DNA of 6,859 nt from Planctomycetaceae bacterium (GTDB lineage Bacteria; Planctomycetota; Planctomycetia; Planctomycetales; Planctomycetaceae): the NCBI GenBank assembly GCA_015487825.1, contig WFOZ01001049.1:1-6859 (forward strand). Reading direction: 5' to 3'. This document shows, in pieces, positions 5,696 to 6,859 of this stretch; positions within the stretch are counted from its first letter, which is position 1, and the number at the start of each line of letters is the position of its first letter. The position numbers and the translations under genes were made by a program. The notes beneath the pieces are model-generated. The model ran no database searches, had not been told where the DNA came from, and was given only the letters and a program-made list of their open reading frames with translations.

Positions 5696-6544
5696 TTACG
5701 ATTTTTTGACTGTCTGGCCCGACCAGGCAATTAGCTCATTCACTTCTGACATATCACGAATTCCAATGACCGTGATATGTCGCTTATCACGCTTCCAACT
5801 CGCAGCAATCTGCCGATCAAGATTGATGAGGCAGCACTCCTCACCACTGCAGATTTCCGTTTTTCTTTCCTGGCCTTCGAACCATTCCGGAGTTTCGTCA
5901 TCATGCTCAAAAATAACAATTCTGCTGCCATCTTTGCGTTTACAGACCGTTTGCAAACAGGTACAGCAAGGCATTTTCATCACATAACTGGATTCAATTT
6001 CATACTCAGCCGGCAAACGACTGGCAACTGCCGGCTGATACCCGAGCAGTTTAACGGCCTGATCCGGCTTGACCAGAGTGTTCTGATAATTCTTCAGCAA
6101 TATCTGCTGGGCGGAATCAGGATCATTTTTAAAAGCAGTAAGGTATTGATTGAATACCGGTGAAGAATGGTGATGCGTCCCCTGTCCGTTATCTCCCCGA
6201 TTCAAATAGCCGATACCGACGGCCAAAAACAACATCGCTGCAACAAAAAGCAGAGAATATTTTTGAAGTCTGTTTAAGACAGAGGAAGTGCTGAGCTGCG
6301 ATATGGATTGTCGTTTTCTGTTTGACTCTTCCTGCAATCGCATTTCCAGTTCATCCCACATATTGGAAGGCGGAACCGGGGAGTCCAATTCTGCTGCCAG
6401 CGTCGATATTTGTTCGAACATCGCCAACTCACTGGAACAGCTTTGGCAACTCTGCAGATGTGCTACGATATCTTCTCTGATTTCAGAACTCAGCTCTCCA
6501 TCATGATAGGCAGAAAGCAGATTTTGGATTTCCGAGCAATTCAT
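5696..6544 (-). CDS. Membrane anti-sigma factor: zinc-finger domain plus cysteine-rich extracytoplasmic domain (282 aa)
   Basis: The protein binds and silences the ECF sigma factor encoded just upstream and should release it on a signal. Residues 1-50 are a zf-HC2/ZAS-type anti-sigma domain: Cys3, then HDGEL, then His29-x3-Cys33-x2-Cys36. Residues 96-113 are one transmembrane helix (YSLLFVAAMLFLAVGIGY). The rest, about 170 residues, should lie outside the cytoplasm. It has a HHH stretch at 124-126 and a compact domain at about 155-275 with seven cysteines: CCxC at 193-196, Cys201, Cys232 and CC at 237-238. I do not recognise this domain as a named family. The cysteine pattern suggests metal or redox sensing, which is inference. 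The start ATG 6544-6542 is one base after the sigma factor stop, and GGAGGG (6556-6551) lies inside the end of the sigma gene, so the two are probably translationally coupled. Confidence 0.85.
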   Translation of the reverse strand: MNCSEIQNLLSAYHDGELSSEIREDIVAHLQSCQSCSSELAMFEQISTLAAELDSPVPPSNMWDELEMRLQEESNRKRQSISQLSTSSVLNRLQKYSLLFVAAMLFLAVGIGYLNRGDNGQGTHHHSSPVFNQYLTAFKNDPDSAQQILLKNYQNTLVKPDQAVKLLGYQPAVASRLPAEYEIESSYVMKMPCCTCLQTVCKRKDGSRIVIFEHDDETPEWFEGQERKTEICSGEECCLINLDRQIAASWKRDKRHITVIGIRDMSEVNELIAWSGQTVKKS

Positions 6545-6545
6545 T

Positions 6546-6859
6546 TCAAGCCCTCCATCCTAGTTCAAGAAGATGAACCTGAAGATCCCGCCTCGCACGA
6601 TTTAAGCGAGAGCCGACAGTTCCTTCCGGGATTTCGACGATATTCGCTATTTCACAATATGACATTTTTTCAACTTCACGTAACAGAAAAATGGAACTGA
6701 GAACCGGATCAATACGACCAAGCGCGACCTCCAGCAACTCCTTCTGTTCGTCTCGTTCAGCTTCAGCTTGATGAGGACTCATTGGATCATCAATCAGAGT
6801 GGTTGTTTTTTTTCGAGAATTCTTTCGCAGAAACTGCAATGCCTCGTTGGTTGCCAGGC
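6546..6859 (-). CDS. ECF-type RNA polymerase sigma factor, C-terminal part (5' end outside window)
   Basis: The frame is open to the window edge and ends at TGA 6548-6546; about 104 residues are visible. The first residues, LATNEALQFLRKNSRKK, are the end of sigma region 2, followed by a short polar linker. Sigma region 4 covers the second half: VALGRIDPVLSSIFLLREVE, then the helix-turn-helix MSYCEIANIVEIPEGTVGSR and RARRDLQ. Region 4 binds the -35 element of target promoters. This is the typical extracytoplasmic-function layout, and the anti-sigma factor follows after one base, as usual for such pairs. TTG 6839 is not the real start because region 2 sequence continues upstream of it. The ECF subgroup and the operon promoter cannot be determined because region 2 and the upstream DNA lie outside the window. 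Confidence 0.88.
   Translation of the reverse strand, partial: LATNEALQFLRKNSRKKTTTLIDDPMSPHQAEAERDEQKELLEVALGRIDPVLSSIFLLREVEKMSYCEIANIVEIPEGTVGSRLNRARRDLQVHLLELGWRA
6551..6556 (-). promoter_or_regulatory. Ribosome binding site GGAGGG for the anti-sigma gene, inside the sigma gene
   Basis: On the minus strand GGAGGG ends six bases before the anti-sigma ATG and sits within the last codons of the sigma factor. This fixes the anti-sigma start and supports coupled translation. Confidence 0.65.

Noticed and set aside
5578..5700. Basic-residue-rich open frame on the minus strand just after the anti-sigma gene
   Set aside because: It begins right after an in-frame stop, lacks any start codon or ribosome binding site, and matches no family I know.

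Overview
The window looks like a piece of a moderate-GC chromosome from a Planctomycetota bacterium. This is an inference from the gene mix, not from a marker gene: a secreted neutral ceramidase-like protein, the tail of a sulfatase of the type abundant in that phylum, a sugar-phosphate isomerase/epimerase, an OprB-type porin and an ECF sigma/anti-sigma pair. Shine-Dalgarno use is uneven: good before the small membrane protein, the porin and the anti-sigma factor, and absent before the ceramidase. No rRNA, tRNA, CRISPR array, insertion sequence or phage gene was seen.

Layout, left to right. (1) Bases 2-574, + strand: the 3' part of a TIM-barrel sugar phosphate isomerase/epimerase. (2) Bases 575-879: non-coding, with only weak hairpins. 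(3) Bases 880-1437, +: an unrecognised 185-residue single-pass membrane protein with paired cysteines and a Lys/Glu/Ser-rich tail, closed by a strong stem-loop at 1462-1485. (4) Bases 1487-1852: no convincing gene, but a 29-base imperfect palindrome at 1699-1727. (5) Bases 1853-2352, +: the C-terminal domain of an arylsulfatase with no catalytic domain and an apparent one-base frameshift near 1876-1879, read here as a pseudogene. (6) Bases 2396-3712, -: a complete OprB-family porin. An exact 8-base inverted repeat brackets its ribosome binding site. (7) Bases 3745-4049: non-coding region between the divergent porin and ceramidase genes. (8) Bases 4050-5483, +: a complete secreted ceramidase-like hydrolase. 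(9) Bases 5484-5695: short convergent intergenic region with small hairpins. (10) Bases 5696-6544, -: a zinc-finger anti-sigma factor with a cysteine-rich extracytoplasmic domain. One base separates it from the upstream ECF sigma factor (6546-6859, -), which is cut by the window edge.

How they work together. Only the sigma/anti-sigma pair forms a clear functional unit: an envelope signalling module, probably translationally coupled. The porin, ceramidase, isomerase and sulfatase remnant all fit uptake and breakdown of glycan or glycolipid material. They are not in one operon, however, and the sequence does not tie them to the sigma factor. I did not find a complete new multi-gene system. The least explained parts are the cysteine-rich sensor-like domain of the anti-sigma factor, the CC-motif membrane protein at 880-1437, the porin leader inverted repeat and the palindrome at 1699-1727.
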